A DNA stretch of 49,289 nt from Bacillota bacterium (GCA_012523545.1 JAAYIH010000054.1:1-49289); one strand, 5' to 3'; positions 30,670 to 39,719 are shown, numbered from the stretch's first letter. Notes: a model not told the origin generated them from the sequence alone. A program made the numbers and translations.

Positions 30670-32631
30670 ATGCACAGAACGGAAAGGCTTTTGCGCCAGG
30701 AGATTTCCGGCCGGCAAGCCTGGCGCTATGCCGAGGCAATAGCCCAGTACAACCGCATTCAGGCGTCGCCGGGCTACCGGGAAGCGGCCCGGAAAGTTGC
30801 CGGCCTGTTGGCCCGGGAAGGAGTGGAGGTCGGCATCCGGGAATTCCCCGCCCGGGAAGGAGTGCGGTTTTTGGCGCGCCCGTCCTTCAGGGAATGGCGC
30901 TGCAACGGGGGAGAATTGTGGTTGCTGGGCCAGGACGGGAGCAGGCGGCGCCTGGCCCGGTACCAGGAGGAAGAGGTTTCCCTGGTGCAGCGTTCGGCGG
31001 CCACGCCGCCGGAGGGGGTGGAGGCGGAACTGGTGTGGGTGCCCGATGCTGAAAACCCTGACAGTTACCGCGGTTTGGACCTGCGGGGCAAATTTGCCCT
31101 GGTGCGGGGCAATGCCATGGCGGTGCACAGCCTGGCGGTGGAAGAACACGGTGCCGCCGGCCTGGTCTTTGACAATCTCAACAGCTATCCGCCGCTGCGC
31201 ACCCGGGAGGACATGCCCGATGCCATCCAGTACACTTCCTTCTGGTGGACGGGTCGCGAAAAACCGGCCTTTGGTTTTTGCGTACCGCCCCGGGTGGGTG
31301 ACGAACTCCGGGCTTTGCTGGCCAGGGGGCCGGTGCGGTTGTTTGCCCGGGTGGATGCATACCTGACGGACGGCGCTTTGGAAAACGTGGAGTACTTTAT
31401 CCCCGGCAAGCAGCAACAAGAGGTGCTTCTCGTCGCCCATCTCTGCCACCCGTACCCCGGCGCCCAGGATAACGCCTCCGGCCCGGCTGTGCTCATGGAG
31501 GTCATGCGCGTCCTGCACCGCCTGCTGGACCGGGGGGAGCTGGAGCCGCCCCAATTGGGTATCAGGTTTTTGCTGGTGCCGGAAATGACCGGGACCTTTG
31601 CCTGGCTGGACCGCTATCCGCACCAGGCCCAGGCCACGGTGGCGGCCCTGAACCTGGACATGGTGGGGGCCGGGCAGGACATGGGCGGCGGGCCGTTGTG
31701 CATCGAAAAACCGCCGCTGGCGACGCCCACTTTTCTGCACGAGTATGCCTTTGGCATCCTGTCTGCCATCAGCCGGGAAGCCACCAGTACCACCGGTTCT
31801 TTTGCGTACAGCACATGCCATTTCCTGGCCGCTCCCTTCTCTGGCGGCAGCGACCACTATGTGCTGTCGGATCCCACCATTGGCATTCCCTGTCCCATGG
31901 TCATCCAGTGGCCGGACAGGCATTACCACACCTCGCTGGACCGTCCCCGCAACCTGGACCCGGGGATGCTAAAGCGGGTGGCTTTCCTGGCGGCGCTGTA
32001 TGCCTGGGGCCTGGCCGCCGGCAGCGAAGAGAGCTGGGTGGAATTTGCCTATACTTATGCCGCCCAGGCCGGAGCCAGGGTGGTCAAAGCCCTGCAGGGG
32101 GCGCTGCAAAACGCCGGCCTCCGCAGCCAGTGGCCGCAGGTGCTGGACTTTTTCCTGGATTACGAGGCCAGGGCCCTGGAGCAACTGGGGGCGTACGCCG
32201 CGGTGCGGGAGTTTCCCCGGTTGGCCGATGCTGCAACCTGGGCGCAGATATTCCTGGCCGACAGCGGCGCATTGGTGCGGCAATGGGCTTCCCGCGCTGC
32301 CGGCGGCCGCGACGAAGTGCCTCTCCGGGAGGCTTTGGACCCCCGGAGGGGGGCGCAGGTCTACGCTCGGGTGTACAAGGGCCCCGTCGATCTCAACGCC
32401 GAACTGACCCGGCTGCCCCGGCAAAAGCAGCGGGAATGGAGGGCCTTTGCCAAAGCACAGGCGCCGGGCGTTGGCTATGACACGTTGCTGTTGTACTGGC
32501 TGGACGGCAGGCGTTCGGTGGCTGAGGCTCTGGAGCGGGTGTATTTTGAGTCAGGGGTCTGGCATCCCAATTACGCCCTGCGGTTTTTGGATCTCCTGGC
32601 CGAACTGGAACTGGTCCGCCTGGTGAAATAA
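30670..32631 (+). CDS. M28-like zinc aminopeptidase with winged-helix tail (DUF4910 type)
   Basis: The 653-residue protein starts at ATG 30670, seven bases after AAGGAGG; another ATG at 30664 is too close. A PA-like inserted region (about 100-235) precedes the M28 catalytic core. The likely metal and catalytic residues lie in 'AHLCHP', 'AQDNASG', 'PEMTG', 'NLDMVG' and 'HTSLDRP'. The last 55 residues form a winged-helix-like module ('YWLDGRRSVAEALERV...'). There is no signal peptide, so it is cytoplasmic. The substrate is unknown; relatives occur beside polysaccharide or peptide-modification genes. It diverges from the MerR operon. Confidence 0.82.
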   Translation: MHRTERLLRQEISGRQAWRYAEAIAQYNRIQASPGYREAARKVAGLLAREGVEVGIREFPAREGVRFLARPSFREWRCNGGELWLLGQDGSRRRLARYQEEEVSLVQRSAATPPEGVEAELVWVPDAENPDSYRGLDLRGKFALVRGNAMAVHSLAVEEHGAAGLVFDNLNSYPPLRTREDMPDAIQYTSFWWTGREKPAFGFCVPPRVGDELRALLARGPVRLFARVDAYLTDGALENVEYFIPGKQQQEVLLVAHLCHPYPGAQDNASGPAVLMEVMRVLHRLLDRGELEPPQLGIRFLLVPEMTGTFAWLDRYPHQAQATVAALNLDMVGAGQDMGGGPLCIEKPPLATPTFLHEYAFGILSAISREATSTTGSFAYSTCHFLAAPFSGGSDHYVLSDPTIGIPCPMVIQWPDRHYHTSLDRPRNLDPGMLKRVAFLAALYAWGLAAGSEESWVEFAYTYAAQAGARVVKALQGALQNAGLRSQWPQVLDFFLDYEARALEQLGAYAAVREFPRLADAATWAQIFLADSGALVRQWASRAAGGRDEVPLREALDPRRGAQVYARVYKGPVDLNAELTRLPRQKQREWRAFAKAQAPGVGYDTLLLYWLDGRRSVAEALERVYFESGVWHPNYALRFLDLLAELELVRLVK

Positions 32632-32634
32632 TGG

Positions 32635-32669
32635 AAAACGGGCTGTCCGCGCCGGACAGCCCGTTTTTT
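32635..32669. terminator. bidirectional terminator between M28-like and DUF4097 genes
   Basis: A 14-bp stem (32635-32648 with 32654-32667) with a five-base loop has A- and T-runs on its two flanks. It fits both converging genes. Confidence 0.92.
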
Positions 32670-33612
32670 ATTCAGTTTCCTTCAGGGTGATGCTGCCGTT
32701 GACGGTGGAGCACTCCAGGCTGAGTTTGCGGGCGGCCTGCTCCCAGTTAACCGACCGGGCTTCCACAAATTTGTTGCCGAAACCGCTTAGCGAGCGCTTG
32801 CCCAGCTGCCAATGTTCAACGGCAATGCGGCCGGTGACGGTGGAGGCGGACAGGGCCAGGGCGGTGTCCTGTCCGCCCGGCCAGAAGACCTTGATGCTGC
32901 CGTTGACGGTCTTTAAACTTACGTCGCCGTCCAGGGCGGCGGCATGGAGAGTGATGCTGCCGTTGGTTGTGCCGGCTTCCATCTGGCTGAGGCTGCCCGC
33001 GGCCTTGATGCTGCCGTTGACGGTGTTGGCCGTCAGCGGGCCGCCGTGCAGGTGCTCAGCGATTATCGAGCCATTGCTGGTGCGCACCCTGAGGCCGTGG
33101 TTTTCCAGGCCGGTCAAAGTGACGCTGCCGTTGGCGGCTTCGATGGCGCCGGAAACGGCATGGCCCCGGGGCAGCTGCAACAGCAGGGAGACGGCGCAAA
33201 TCCTGCGGGGCCGGGCCTGGTCAGGCACCCGGGCGCGGATTACATTGTCCCGGATGTCGGCAATTTTGTACTGCCGGGCAATGTCTTCGGCCTCCTGCTG
33301 GTCGGCAGCCCGCACCCTTTTCTTAATCAGCAGGCGGTACTGGGGCGAGTCCCAGGTTTCTATGCGGATGCTGCCGTTGACGGTGAGGAGATCCAATTCC
33401 ACCGGCCCCGGCTCCAACTGGCCGCAAATTTCCTCTTCCAGGGCAATGCGGTTGCCCAGCTCCAGGCAAATATCCAGATTGTCCAGGCAGGAGCGGATGG
33501 AGTGCAGCAAGCCGGTCTTGCCTTCCAGCCGGCGCAGTTCCTCCTCGGCCTGCCCCACGTCGATTGCTCCCGCGCTGAGACGCTCCAGAATTTCCCGTCT
33601 TCTGTCCGACAT
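32668..33612 (-). CDS. DUF4097-type beta-repeat protein
   Basis: The 314-residue protein starts at ATG 33612 after AGGAGG. Residues 1-40 form a helical, SHOCT-like module ('ILERLSAGAIDVGQAEEEL'). The rest is at least seven beta repeats of about 20-25 residues centred on 'NGSI' (LTVNGSI, AANGSV, TSNGSI, TVNGSI, TTNGSI, TVNGSI, TVNGSI), typical of DUF4097 and predicted to stack as a beta-solenoid. There is no signal peptide or membrane helix. Bacillus YvlB-like proteins of this build belong to cell-envelope stress operons. Here it stands alone behind a strong promoter. Function is unknown. Confidence 0.85.
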   Translation of the reverse strand: MSDRRREILERLSAGAIDVGQAEEELRRLEGKTGLLHSIRSCLDNLDICLELGNRIALEEEICGQLEPGPVELDLLTVNGSIRIETWDSPQYRLLIKKRVRAADQQEAEDIARQYKIADIRDNVIRARVPDQARPRRICAVSLLLQLPRGHAVSGAIEAANGSVTLTGLENHGLRVRTSNGSIIAEHLHGGPLTANTVNGSIKAAGSLSQMEAGTTNGSITLHAAALDGDVSLKTVNGSIKVFWPGGQDTALALSASTVTGRIAVEHWQLGKRSLSGFGNKFVEARSVNWEQAARKLSLECSTVNGSITLKETE

Positions 33613-33655
33613 GGTATACCTCCTCGGCTTGGGGCGAAGCCCCGTAGTTACCCCC

Positions 33656-33684
33656 ATTATATACGCCAAAAATTAACTTGTAAA
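33656..33684 (-). promoter_or_regulatory. strong sigma-A-type promoter of the DUF4097 gene
   Basis: On the - strand TTTACA (33679-33684) and a perfect TATAAT (33656-33661) are separated by 17 bases, 44 bases before the start codon. The leader contains a small GGGGC-TTC-GCCCC hairpin (about 33630-33643). The remaining 33685-33825 stretch is A+T-rich with no gene. Confidence 0.8.
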
Positions 33685-33826
33685 CCCCTATAGTTAAAAA
33701 TATAAAGCATAGGTATAAAAAATTGTATAAAAAGGGTATGTATATTATGCCACCGATTTTCTGCCGGGCTTGCCATGGCCGCCGGCAGGATTTTGGCAGG
33801 GGAATGGAGAATTAAACGCTTTACTG

Positions 33827-33835
33827 TGATACAAT
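33827..33835 (+). promoter_or_regulatory. extended -10 promoter of plsC
   Basis: TGA-TACAAT at 33827-33835 is an extended -10 element 22 bases before the start codon. No good -35 box is seen. Confidence 0.5.
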
Positions 33836-33857
33836 ATGAGCATAGTTAAAGTAGGCG

Positions 33858-34607
33858 GTGTTGAGCTTGATCAAAAAGGTTTTGAAATCAATCATATGGG
33901 TATTCTATACTTTGGGCACGCTGTTGGTGGCAGGACTGTACATCCCCTATTTGCTGTACTTGGAATGGCGGGGGTTGCGCCGGCGCCGGGAAGAGGTGGC
34001 CTGGAGCTTTGCCCGCTGGTGGGGCAGGGCGGTTTTGGCCGCCACCGGCAGCCGGGTGACGGTGCGGGGCAAGGAGAATGTCCCGCCGGGTCCGGTGGTG
34101 GTAATGGGCAATCACCAGAGTTGCTTTGACATCATGCTGGTCCTGGGTTACATCGACAAGCCCCTGGCGTTTATCGCCAAGAAAGAGCTGGCCAGGTTGC
34201 CCCTGATCAGCCAGTGGATGAAATTTCTCGGGTGCCTGTTTTTGGACCGCCGCGATGTGCGCCAGGCCGCCCAGGTGTTTCAGCGGGCCGTGGAGGCGGT
34301 GCGCAACGGCTGGTCCATGGTGATATTCCCCGAAGGCACCCGCAGCCGCAGCGCAGAAATGCGGGAGTTTAAGAAAGGCAGTATGAAACTTCCCGTGCGG
34401 GCCAATGTGCCCATCGTGCCCATCAGCATTGACGGTACTTACAAAGTTTACGAAGGCAACGGTTCCATGATTGGGTCTGCCGACATAACGCTGACTATTT
34501 CCCCGCCCATTTTGCCCAAGGACTACGCGGGGATGGGCACCGCCCAGCTGGCGCAAATGGTGCAGCAAAAGGTGGCAGGCAAGTTAACGGCTCCCGTCAA
34601 GGTGTGA
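33858..34607 (+). CDS. plsC: 1-acyl-sn-glycerol-3-phosphate acyltransferase
   Basis: The 249-residue protein has an N-terminal membrane helix (about 9-30). The PlsC catalytic motif is 'NHQSCFD' (His and Asp four apart), with 'FLDRRD', the phosphate-binding 'FPEGTRSR' and 'VPIVPISIDG'. It adds the second acyl chain to make phosphatidic acid at the membrane. The start is GTG 33858 or the adjacent TTG 33861; both have only a weak SD (taggcgg). No other lipid gene is adjacent. Confidence 0.93.
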   Translation: MLSLIKKVLKSIIWVFYTLGTLLVAGLYIPYLLYLEWRGLRRRREEVAWSFARWWGRAVLAATGSRVTVRGKENVPPGPVVVMGNHQSCFDIMLVLGYIDKPLAFIAKKELARLPLISQWMKFLGCLFLDRRDVRQAAQVFQRAVEAVRNGWSMVIFPEGTRSRSAEMREFKKGSMKLPVRANVPIVPISIDGTYKVYEGNGSMIGSADITLTISPPILPKDYAGMGTAQLAQMVQQKVAGKLTAPVKV

Positions 34608-34617
34608 ACTGCCTAGT

Positions 34618-34646
34618 TTGCCTCGGTCGGGCAAAAATGCTATTTT
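34618..34646 (+). promoter_or_regulatory. candidate promoter of the 34668 gene
   Basis: TTGCCT (34618-34623) and TATTTT (34641-34646) are 17 bases apart, just before the AAGGAGG SD of the next gene. The -10 match is weak. Confidence 0.4.
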
Positions 34647-34667
34647 AATATGGCAAGGAGGGAGCAT

Positions 34668-35096
34668 ATGGCGACATCCAATCAGCCCCGTGACAAGCAG
34701 AAGATGCTTTTTATTACCACGGGAGCAGTGACCCTGGTTCTGGCCCTCATTGTCGTGTACGCTGCCCTGACCCCCCAGCCGCCCGAAATGGTCGTTTCCG
34801 GGATGCTGGACAGCCTGGCCCAGCAGGACTACGGCGCTGCGGAGAAATACGTGGCGGGCCCGGCCCGGGAGCAGCTGCAGGCGGCAGCAGAATCGGTAAG
34901 CAATTCGCGCTGGAATCTGTTTTGGGATGAAGGGGCGGAATTATTTGCCCAATACAGGATTGGCGAAGTCCAGGTTACGGGCGATGAGGCGGAGGTCCTG
35001 GTTTACTATGGTCCCGGCCTCATCCAGGAAGAAATATTTCACCTGCGCAAAGTGGACGGGCGCTGGAAAGTCACGGATTACGTCATGGACAAATAG
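34668..35096 (+). CDS. small membrane-anchored extracytoplasmic protein (DUF4878/NTF2-like)
   Basis: The 142-residue protein starts at ATG 34668, eight bases after AAGGAGG. A membrane helix (about 15-37) is followed by an extracytoplasmic domain of about 100 residues with the pattern 'V..ML.SLAQQDYGAAEKYV...' and ending 'FHLRKVDGRWKVTDYVM'. This resembles the NTF2-like folds of DUF4878-type lipoproteins. No Cys and no catalytic residues stand out. A binding or structural envelope role is likely but not shown. A strong terminator follows. Confidence 0.72.
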   Translation: MATSNQPRDKQKMLFITTGAVTLVLALIVVYAALTPQPPEMVVSGMLDSLAQQDYGAAEKYVAGPAREQLQAAAESVSNSRWNLFWDEGAELFAQYRIGEVQVTGDEAEVLVYYGPGLIQEEIFHLRKVDGRWKVTDYVMDK

Positions 35097-35138
35097 AACA
35101 GGGGCTGTCGCACAGTGTAAGTGCGGCAGCCCCTGTTT
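35097..35138 (+). terminator. intrinsic terminator
   Basis: A 16-bp stem with one G-T pair (35097-35112 with 35122-35137) and a nine-base loop runs into TTTCTG. It lies right after the stop at 35096. Confidence 0.85.
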
Positions 35139-35203
35139 CTGTGGGACAGGTCAATTCACACAGTTCACCGAATTGGGTACTATCGAAACTTGCCAGCGGT
35201 TTC

Positions 35204-35231
35204 TTGACAGCCCCGCCGGTTTTGGTAAAAT
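35204..35231 (+). promoter_or_regulatory. sigma-A-type promoter of the beta-propeller gene
   Basis: A perfect TTGACA (35204-35209) and TAAAAT (35226-35231) are 16 bases apart, 27 bases before ATG 35258. Confidence 0.72.
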
Positions 35232-35257
35232 TTACATCACCGGAAGGGGGTGGGAAT

Positions 35258-36313
35258 ATGGCAACGGTTGTTAAACGCCTTTTGGGCGCATTCTTAAGCG
35301 GAAAAGGACATATTTTTCTGTTTATCCTTGTCCTGGCCGCTGCGGCGGTATTTCGCTTTGTCTGGCTGGTTCCCCGGGGCATTCCCATGGAACAGCTCAG
35401 CTTTTCCAGCGCACCGGGGGATGAATGGGGAAAAATACTTTTCAGCGATGTCAACAAAAACCGGTTTTTGATTGCCCGCGGGGACAGCTTGTACTGGCGC
35501 CACGGCGATGAACTGCGCCCGGTGGCCCATAACCTGGTCAATGTGCTGTACAGCCAGGGCCGGTTCTGGCTCAAGACGCAACGGGAAGTATCTGAACTGA
35601 TTTTCAACAACGGCGCCGTGCTGACCCAGTTGACCAGTGCCGGCAGCGGGAGCATTTCCTTTGTCCACTCCCGCTTGGTGGGGGTAAAGGGCGGCTGCTT
35701 TTTCCTTAATTCCGGACCGGTGGTCGAGGGCCTGTCTATCCAGGGGCAGGCTGAAGGGCCTTATTATCTGGAGGGATACCGCATGGCCAGGCTGCTGGAA
35801 GGGGATTGGCAACGGGGGGTGGCCCTGGTTAAAGACAACGCCTGGACGGTGTTCGTCAACTTCATGGAACGGGAACGGGTGGTCCTGAGTTACGAGCAGG
35901 GCAGGCTGTGCCAGGCAGAACTGTCCGCCTCCGGGGACCAGGTGATTTACGCAGTGCAAAAGGGCAACGAAGTCCAGGTGTGGCACGCCAAAAGCAACGG
36001 CGAGCGCAGCACACTGCTCTACAGCGAGGAGATGAACTTCAGCAGCATGGAAGCAGTGTGGGCTCCCGACGGCAGCTATGTGGCTGTTTTCGTTTTGGGC
36101 TTTGAGGGCGCCGCGGGGGTGGAAGACACATTCCACAGCGCCACCTTTCTGTACCAGCCCGGCAAGGGCAAGGCCATGTTGCACAAGTCCCGGGACGTTG
36201 AGATCAGGGGGCTGGTCCCCACGGCCTGGGACGTCAGCGAATCCTCAATCTGGTTTTACTGGCTCCACGAAGAGGAACCGGTTCCCGTCAAGTACACCTT
36301 GTTTCGCCACTGA
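35258..36313 (+). CDS. membrane-anchored beta-propeller-like (TolB/WD-like) protein
   Basis: The 351-residue protein starts at ATG 35258 after AAGGGGG. One membrane helix (about 18-36) is followed by an extracytoplasmic all-beta domain with repeats such as 'LYWRHGDELRPV', 'QVIYAVQKGNEVQVWHAKSNG' and 'AVWAPDGSYVAVFV'. The last resembles WD40-like/TolB blades ('WSPDG..IAF'). No enzyme motif is visible. It probably binds a protein or polymer outside the membrane. The family is assigned by repeat pattern only. Confidence 0.68.
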   Translation: MATVVKRLLGAFLSGKGHIFLFILVLAAAAVFRFVWLVPRGIPMEQLSFSSAPGDEWGKILFSDVNKNRFLIARGDSLYWRHGDELRPVAHNLVNVLYSQGRFWLKTQREVSELIFNNGAVLTQLTSAGSGSISFVHSRLVGVKGGCFFLNSGPVVEGLSIQGQAEGPYYLEGYRMARLLEGDWQRGVALVKDNAWTVFVNFMERERVVLSYEQGRLCQAELSASGDQVIYAVQKGNEVQVWHAKSNGERSTLLYSEEMNFSSMEAVWAPDGSYVAVFVLGFEGAAGVEDTFHSATFLYQPGKGKAMLHKSRDVEIRGLVPTAWDVSESSIWFYWLHEEEPVPVKYTLFRH

Positions 36314-36320
36314 GCGGGTA

Positions 36321-36349
36321 TTGTTGCCCTGAACTGGAAATGATATAAT
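36321..36349 (+). promoter_or_regulatory. promoter of the tyrS T-box transcript
   Basis: TTGTTG (36321-36326) and TATAAT (36344-36349) are 17 bases apart, with a TGA just upstream of the -10 giving an extended -10 element. Confidence 0.75.
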
Positions 36350-36365
36350 GAGGAAAATATTGATA

Positions 36366-36600
36366 TGGCAAAGACGATGAAGGGGAGAGCCGTTTTCCGG
36401 TGCTGGCAGAGAGCCGGTGGGTGGTGCAAACCGGCAGCGAGGATTGCGGCGTACACCCCGGAGAACCGCACCGAAAGGCTGCGCTCAGTAGGCTGCGGCG
36501 CCTGACCCCCGTTACGGGTCCCAACGAGGGGGCTGTATCTGCAGCCAATTTGGGTGGTACCGCGGGCAATCCCGTCCCATTGGGGACGGGTTATTTTTTT
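36366..36600 (+). promoter_or_regulatory. T-box riboswitch of tyrS (tyrosine specifier)
   Basis: The T-box sequence TGGGTGGTACCGCGG is at 36551-36565. It is followed by a terminator stem (36571-36578 with 36583-36590) and TTATTTTTTT. Upstream, AGAGAG and GGTGG stretches mark the distal part of stem I, and a TAC codon at 36452-36454 is the likely specifier for tRNA-Tyr. Uncharged tRNA-Tyr would stabilise the antiterminator and switch on tyrS. The left boundary is approximate. Confidence 0.93.
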
Positions 36601-36616
36601 ACGAGGAGGAATTGCC

Positions 36617-37843
36617 ATGGACAATGTCATCAGGGTTTTGGAAGAGCGGGGTCTGGTCAAGCAAATAACGCACCCCGAGCCCCTGGCCAAACAACTGCAA
36701 CAACCCACCGCCTTTTACATCGGTTTTGACGCCACCGCCGACAGCCTGCATGTGGGGCACCTGCTGCCCATCATGGTCATGGCCCATTTGCGCCGGGCCG
36801 GCCACCGGCCCATTGCCCTGGTGGGGGGAGGCACAGCCATGATCGGTGATCCCAGCGGCAAGACGGAAATGCGCAAAATGCTGGCTGCCGAGGCCATCGC
36901 CGCCTACGCCGACGCCATCAGGGCCCAGATCGCGGACCTGATGGCAGGGCTGCCCGGACCTGCCGTGGAGATGGTCAACAACGCCGACTGGCTGCTCCGG
37001 CTCAACTATATCGACTTGCTGCGGGAAGTGGGAGTGCATTTTTCCGTCAACCGCATGCTGACCTATGAATGCTTTAAATCCCGCATGGAGCGGGGGCTGT
37101 CCTTTATCGAGTTTAACTACATGATCCTTCAGGCTTACGATTTCCTTACCCTGTTCCGCAAATACGGCTGTCGCCTGCAGATCGGGGGAGATGACCAGTG
37201 GTCCAATATCATAGCCGGCATCGACCTGATTCGGCGCATGGAACAGGAGGAGGTCTACGGCTTGACCATTCCCCTGCTGGAGACTGCCGACGGCAAGAAA
37301 ATGGGCAAGACCGAGGCCGGCACGGTGTGGCTCAGTCCGGTGCACACCAGCCCCTACGAGTTCTTCCAGTACTGGCGCAATGTCCGGGACGAGGATGTGC
37401 AGCGGTTCCTCAAATTGTACACCTTCCTGCCGCTGGCGGAAATTGCAGAGCTGACGGAGGGGACGGGAGAGGAGCTCAACGCCGCCAAAGAGCGCCTGGC
37501 CTTTGAAGTGACCAAGTTTGTGCACGGCGAGTCCGAAGCCGTCCAGGCCCTGCAGGCAGCCCGGGCCCTCTTTGCCGGGGCGGCCGAAGAGGGGGCCATC
37601 CCCACCACCGAGCTGGACAGGGAAGAGCTGGCGGCAGGGGTGGACATTGTCGATCTGCTGCTGGCCTGCCAGCTGGTGGCCAGCAAGAGTGAAGCCCGCC
37701 GCCTCATTCAGCAGGGGGGCTTGTACGTCAACGGCCGGCGCATCCGGGATTTCGAGCTCAAGGTGGACGAAAGCTGGCTGGAGGAGGGCCGGATTGCCAT
37801 CCGCAAGGGCAAGAAGGTTCACCACCGGGTGGTGCCCAGGTAG
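36617..37843 (+). CDS. tyrS: tyrosyl-tRNA synthetase
   Basis: The 408-residue class I synthetase has the HIGH-type motif HVGH (45-48) and the KMSKS-type motif KMGKT (228-232). The tyrosine/tRNA binding region includes 'FIEFNYMILQAYDFL' and 'GGDDQWSNI', and a C-terminal S4 RNA-binding domain lies at about 345-408. It charges tRNA-Tyr in the cytoplasm. ATG 36617 follows GAGGAGGA, 16 bases after the T-box terminator. Regulation is by the T-box leader. Confidence 0.97.
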   Translation: MDNVIRVLEERGLVKQITHPEPLAKQLQQPTAFYIGFDATADSLHVGHLLPIMVMAHLRRAGHRPIALVGGGTAMIGDPSGKTEMRKMLAAEAIAAYADAIRAQIADLMAGLPGPAVEMVNNADWLLRLNYIDLLREVGVHFSVNRMLTYECFKSRMERGLSFIEFNYMILQAYDFLTLFRKYGCRLQIGGDDQWSNIIAGIDLIRRMEQEEVYGLTIPLLETADGKKMGKTEAGTVWLSPVHTSPYEFFQYWRNVRDEDVQRFLKLYTFLPLAEIAELTEGTGEELNAAKERLAFEVTKFVHGESEAVQALQAARALFAGAAEEGAIPTTELDREELAAGVDIVDLLLACQLVASKSEARRLIQQGGLYVNGRRIRDFELKVDESWLEEGRIAIRKGKKVHHRVVPR

Positions 37844-37849
37844 CAGGTT

Positions 37850-37875
37850 CCCGGGCAGGGTATTCTCTGCCCGGG
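37850..37875 (+). repeat. hairpin between tyrS and pepF
   Basis: A perfect 9-bp stem (37850-37858 with 37867-37875) has an eight-base loop and no T-run. It could be a weak terminator or an RNA processing site between the two genes. Confidence 0.5.
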
Positions 37876-37916
37876 GTGAATAAATATTTCAGTAAAGAAG
37901 TGAACGGAGGGATAGC

Positions 37917-39719
37917 ATGACGGAAAACAGCAAGGGCAGAGTGCCGCTGCGGGAAGAGATTGACCAGAAGTATAAATGGGATGTGGAGTCGGTCTATGCC
38001 GACGACGTCGCCTGGGAAAAGGACTTCCACCGGGCCGGGCAACTGGCGGAGGAAATTCAGCAGTTTGCCGGAAAACTGGGCCAGGATGCCAGGACACTGC
38101 TGGAATGCCTCAAGCTCAGAGATGAGTTGTCGGTGCTGGCCGGCAAGGTCATCGTCTACTCCTACCTGCGGCAGGACGAAGACACCGCCAACACCAAGCA
38201 TCAGGGCATGGCCGACCGGGCCAGATCACTGCGGATTCAGTTGATGACGGCTTTGGCCTTTATCGAGCCGGAATTGCTGAGCTTGGCAGAGGGCGTGGTG
38301 GAAAGCTTTTTGGAACAGGAACCGGGTTTGGCCGAGTACCGCCATTACCTGGACAATGTCCTGCGCCGCAAGCCCCACACCCTGTCGCCGCAGGAGGAGA
38401 AGCTGCTCTCCATGGCCGGTGAGCTGGACGCCGCTCCCTACAACATCTTTACCATGCTTAACAACGCCGACATGGCCTTTCCCGAAATAATCGACGAAGA
38501 CGGGGAGCGGGTGGAACTGTCCCACGGCCGCTTCATCAAGTTCATGCAGTCCAAAGACCGCCGGGTGCGGCGGGAGGCGTACGAGGCCATGTACACCACG
38601 TACGGCAAGTACAGGAACACCTTTGCCGCCAGCCTCAACAGCAAGATCAAAGGCGGGATATTCTTTGCCAGGGCAAGGAATTTCAACAACGCCCTGGAGG
38701 CTTCCCTCTTTGAGGACAACATCCCGGTGGCGGTGTACGACAATGTGGTCAATACCATCAACGCCAACCTGGAGCCCCTGCACCGCTACGTTCGCTTAAA
38801 GAAGCGGGTGCTGGGCCTGGACGAAATTGCCATGTACGACATCTACGCTCCCCTGGTGCCTGAGGTCAAAATAGAGATGTCCTTTGAAGAGGCCCGGGAC
38901 CTGATTCTCACTGCCCTGGCGCCCCTGGGGGAAGATTATGTCAGCAACGCAAGCCAGGGATTCCGGGAGCGGTGGATGGACGTCTTTGAGAACAAGGGCA
39001 AGCGCAGCGGCGCTTACTCGTCGGGCAGTTACGGCACCAAGCCCTTCATCCTTCTCAATTACGACAACACCCTGAACTCGGTCTTTACCGTAGCCCATGA
39101 GCTGGGGCATTCCATGCACACCTATTACAGCAACAAGTTCCAGCCGCCCTCCAGTGCCAGCTATCCCATCTTCCTGGCCGAAGTGGCCTCGACCCTCAAC
39201 GAGGCCCTGCTCAACGCCCACCTGCTGAAAATTACCCAGGACAAGCAGAAGCGCCTGTTTATCATCAACGAGTACCTGGAGACCATCCGGGGCACGGTGT
39301 ACCGCCAGACCATGTTTGCGGAATTTGAGCGGGAGATCTATGCCCGCACCGAAGCCGGTCAGCCTCTGACCAACGAGGACTTCAGCCGGTTGTGGCGGGA
39401 ACTGAACCAGAAATACTACGGCCCCGAAATGCAGGTGGATGAGCTCATCGGCATGGAGTGGGCGAGGATTCCCCACTTTTACTACGATTTCTACGTCTAC
39501 AAGTACGTCACCGGTTTTGCCGCCGCCACCTGTCTGGCCCAGCGGGTGTTGGCGGGGCAGGAAGTGGACAGTTACCTGGAGTTCCTCAAGAGCGGCGGCA
39601 GCGATTACCCGCTGCAAACCCTGAAAAAGGCCGGGGTGGACATGACTACGGCCGAACCGCTGGAGACCACTTTGGCCGTCTTTGCGCAGCTGTTGACTGA
39701 ACTGGAGCAGCTGCTGTAA
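37917..39719 (+). CDS. pepF: oligoendopeptidase F (M3B)
   Basis: The 600-residue protein is collinear with PepF. The thimet-type zinc motif is HELGH (His394, Glu395, His398), followed by 'EVASTLNEALL', which supplies the third ligand. The N-terminal helical region and the C-terminal 'FYYDFYVYKYVTGFAAA' are typical. It degrades oligopeptides in the cytoplasm. ATG 37917 has CGGAGGG seven bases upstream. It may be co-transcribed with tyrS, since only a T-less hairpin separates them. Confidence 0.96.
   Translation: MTENSKGRVPLREEIDQKYKWDVESVYADDVAWEKDFHRAGQLAEEIQQFAGKLGQDARTLLECLKLRDELSVLAGKVIVYSYLRQDEDTANTKHQGMADRARSLRIQLMTALAFIEPELLSLAEGVVESFLEQEPGLAEYRHYLDNVLRRKPHTLSPQEEKLLSMAGELDAAPYNIFTMLNNADMAFPEIIDEDGERVELSHGRFIKFMQSKDRRVRREAYEAMYTTYGKYRNTFAASLNSKIKGGIFFARARNFNNALEASLFEDNIPVAVYDNVVNTINANLEPLHRYVRLKKRVLGLDEIAMYDIYAPLVPEVKIEMSFEEARDLILTALAPLGEDYVSNASQGFRERWMDVFENKGKRSGAYSSGSYGTKPFILLNYDNTLNSVFTVAHELGHSMHTYYSNKFQPPSSASYPIFLAEVASTLNEALLNAHLLKITQDKQKRLFIINEYLETIRGTVYRQTMFAEFEREIYARTEAGQPLTNEDFSRLWRELNQKYYGPEMQVDELIGMEWARIPHFYYDFYVYKYVTGFAAATCLAQRVLAGQEVDSYLEFLKSGGSDYPLQTLKKAGVDMTTAEPLETTLAVFAQLLTELEQLL

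Noticed and set aside
32687-33400. Recurring short DNA segments that might suggest a CRISPR or satellite array
   Set aside because: They are in frame, encode the NGSI protein repeats and have irregular spacing.
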